In this document: piece after piece, positions 62,827 to 64,000 of the stretch
How the letters are laid out: every line of letters begins with the position of its first letter
How positions within the stretch are numbered: position 1 is the stretch's first letter
DNA from: Desarmillaria ectypa
Taxonomy: Eukaryota; Basidiomycota; Agaricomycetes; Agaricales; Physalacriaceae
Assembly (NCBI GenBank): GCA_030407005.1
Contig: JAUDYN010000004.1
Coordinates: 2,666,001 to 2,730,000, forward strand
DNA length: 64,000 nt
Direction of reading: 5' to 3'
Notes under the pieces: model-generated
The model's database searches: none
Told to the model about the DNA's origin: nothing
What the model saw: only the letters and a program-made list of their open reading frames with translations
Made by a program: the position numbers and the translations under genes

Positions 62827-64000
62827 ATGCCACGTATCCTGCCACGTCTTATCGCCAAGCTCGCCGACCAGCCTGCACAGCAGCAACACCAACGGTTTAT
62901 TGTAAAGCGAAAACGACAATTTTCACGGCACGAGTCTGTACCGCCACGCCCTTCGTTTGATCCTTCGCAGTATTCAGAGTCCATACTGTTATTGCCCGAC
63001 AACCCCGTTACCAACTCTCAGAAACATGTCCGACGTAAAACTTTACCGCCTCGCGTCTTTGTCGCGGAAGGTGCCAAGCCACGACAGGGAAGCACCGAGC
63101 GTCCCAGAAAGATGACGGCAGAGGAAAGAAGGTGGTGGTCATCGCCATACCGTATGTACGCGTCGAGCGGTTTCTTTTCTGGGTGTCACTGAAGCAAACT
63201 CCTATCCAGTACGAATGCTATCTTCTTCAACCAGGAGATGCATGATCACTCAACAAGATTTGCCGAGCGGTATGGTATTTGATCTCATGTCCTCGGGGGT
63301 ATAACCAACTCGTCCAATAGACTTTCTTATACGTCTTGGATTGCTGCAATTACCCGCCTCGAGAGCCAACCGTTCTGACAGTAAAAGTATTATCATGCCT
63401 GACGGACTTGAGCATTCCAAGTTTGCTACGCGCAGGTCCGGCAGATCAACATATCTCCTATGCTGGAAACGCGTCTTTGATAATTTGGACCCAAGTAAGT
63501 AACAGAAAGTCTTTTGAATATAATATCCGTGATTAATCTGGCAGCATGCAGATATGTTTCGACGCGTTACCACTAACCCCCATCTGCATTCACTCGTGGT
63601 GAAACAGATATCACACCTTCTACGCGTCCGTATTCTTCAAGAGCTACAACTATTAGCAGAACAGATGGTGCACTGGCCCGAACGACTACCTGTATCGCCA
63701 ATATTACGCAGACTCACTCGTGAAGAATTCAAGAACGTCAAAAACACAGGAACCATTCCTTATCCAAACGCGGTTGCTCTGCTGGTGGTCCCTCCCTTAA
63801 AACCAGATCTCAAGTCGAAGAAGAAAGTGGAGAGCTCAATGTCACCTTTGCCTTTGACAGAAGAGGAAGAGAAAATATCTCCTGGCGTTCAAGACAGGCC
63901 GAGCATACCATTGTCAACTCTGTACCCGTTATCTTCTGATGCGATTACCGCGTCGGATCTATCGCATCAGCCTTCTAGTGCACAGGTGCCATTCTACAAC
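62827..64000 (+). CDS. Unknown conserved-looking gene, 3' end outside the window
   Basis: Family not recognised. The first ATG in frame is 62827 (MPRILPRLIAKLADQPAQQQ). The N-terminal 120 residues are basic and could be a mitochondrial leader. Three introns then link EERRWWSSPYLRMLSSSTRR, CMITQQDLPSDFLIRLGLLQ, IIMPDGLEHSKFATRRSGRS with YLLCWKRVFDNLDP, and a long exon with HSLVVKQISHLLRVRILQEL, RRLTREEFKNVKNTG and YPNAVALLVVPPLKPDLKSK. Splice joins keep the frame with canonical GT-AG borders, so this is a real gene. The tail is Ser/Pro-rich and continues past 64000. The layout (basic leader, helical core) would suit a mitochondrial protein, but that is inference. Confidence 0.65.

Overview
The window is nuclear DNA of a filamentous basidiomycete, most likely a mushroom-forming Agaricomycete. 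Genes are cut by many introns of about 45-60 bases with GTRNGT donors and YAG acceptors, intergenic spaces are short on both strands, and the content is fungal: a Zn2Cys6 regulator, an F-box protein, anion:cation symporter and sugar transporters, FAD-only MET10, BCY1, RDI1, COQ2. There is no bacterial, plasmid, rRNA, tRNA or CRISPR signal that I can support.

Layout. 0.9-7.0 kb: a large Slh1/ASCC3-like tandem DExH helicase (-) with a degenerate second cassette and no second Sec63 domain. 7.5-9.9 kb: sugar transporter with a TATA box. 10.0-12.7 kb: RRP8 (-) and uracil phosphoribosyltransferase (+) sharing a 211-base divergent promoter. 13.2-16.5 kb: sulfite reductase flavoprotein MET10. 16.8-18.4 kb: ubiquitin-like membrane protein of the Herp/Usa1 kind. 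19.7-22.1 kb: transcription factor with two tandem Zn2Cys6 clusters. 22.1-27.3 kb: an accessory, decayed stretch holding a possible Ric8-like relic and a transposon-associated fragment. 27.3-29.6 kb: membrane-anchored GH9 glucanase. 29.9-31.1 kb: a Gal80-like oxidoreductase pseudogene. 31.8-33.3 kb: PKA regulatory subunit with a GC-AG intron. 33.9-35.2 kb: Ser/Thr-rich single-span surface protein. 35.7-39.5 kb: F-box protein and a Fen2/Liz1-type transporter. 40.4-42.8 kb: Ytp1-like membrane protein. 43.1-45.7 kb: COQ2 and Rho-GDI. 46.3-50.7 kb: two tandem CCCH zinc-finger paralogues. 51.5-54.5 kb: CDT1 and an alpha/beta hydrolase with an altered catalytic His position. 54.5-57.8 kb: empty of recognisable genes. 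57.9-64.0 kb: Nudix hydrolase, an unknown single-span protein, an intact Gfo/Idh/MocA oxidoreductase and the 5' part of an unknown gene running off the window.

Most genes are unlinked housekeeping genes (rRNA modification, pyrimidine salvage, sulfur assimilation, ubiquinone synthesis, cAMP and Rho signalling, replication licensing), so no single pathway is encoded. The best leads for novelty are the divergent helicase, the tandem CCCH pair and the double-zinc-cluster regulator. I did not find a clearly new multi-gene system. Exon joins were worked out by eye; most were fixed by keeping conserved motifs in frame across GT-AG introns.
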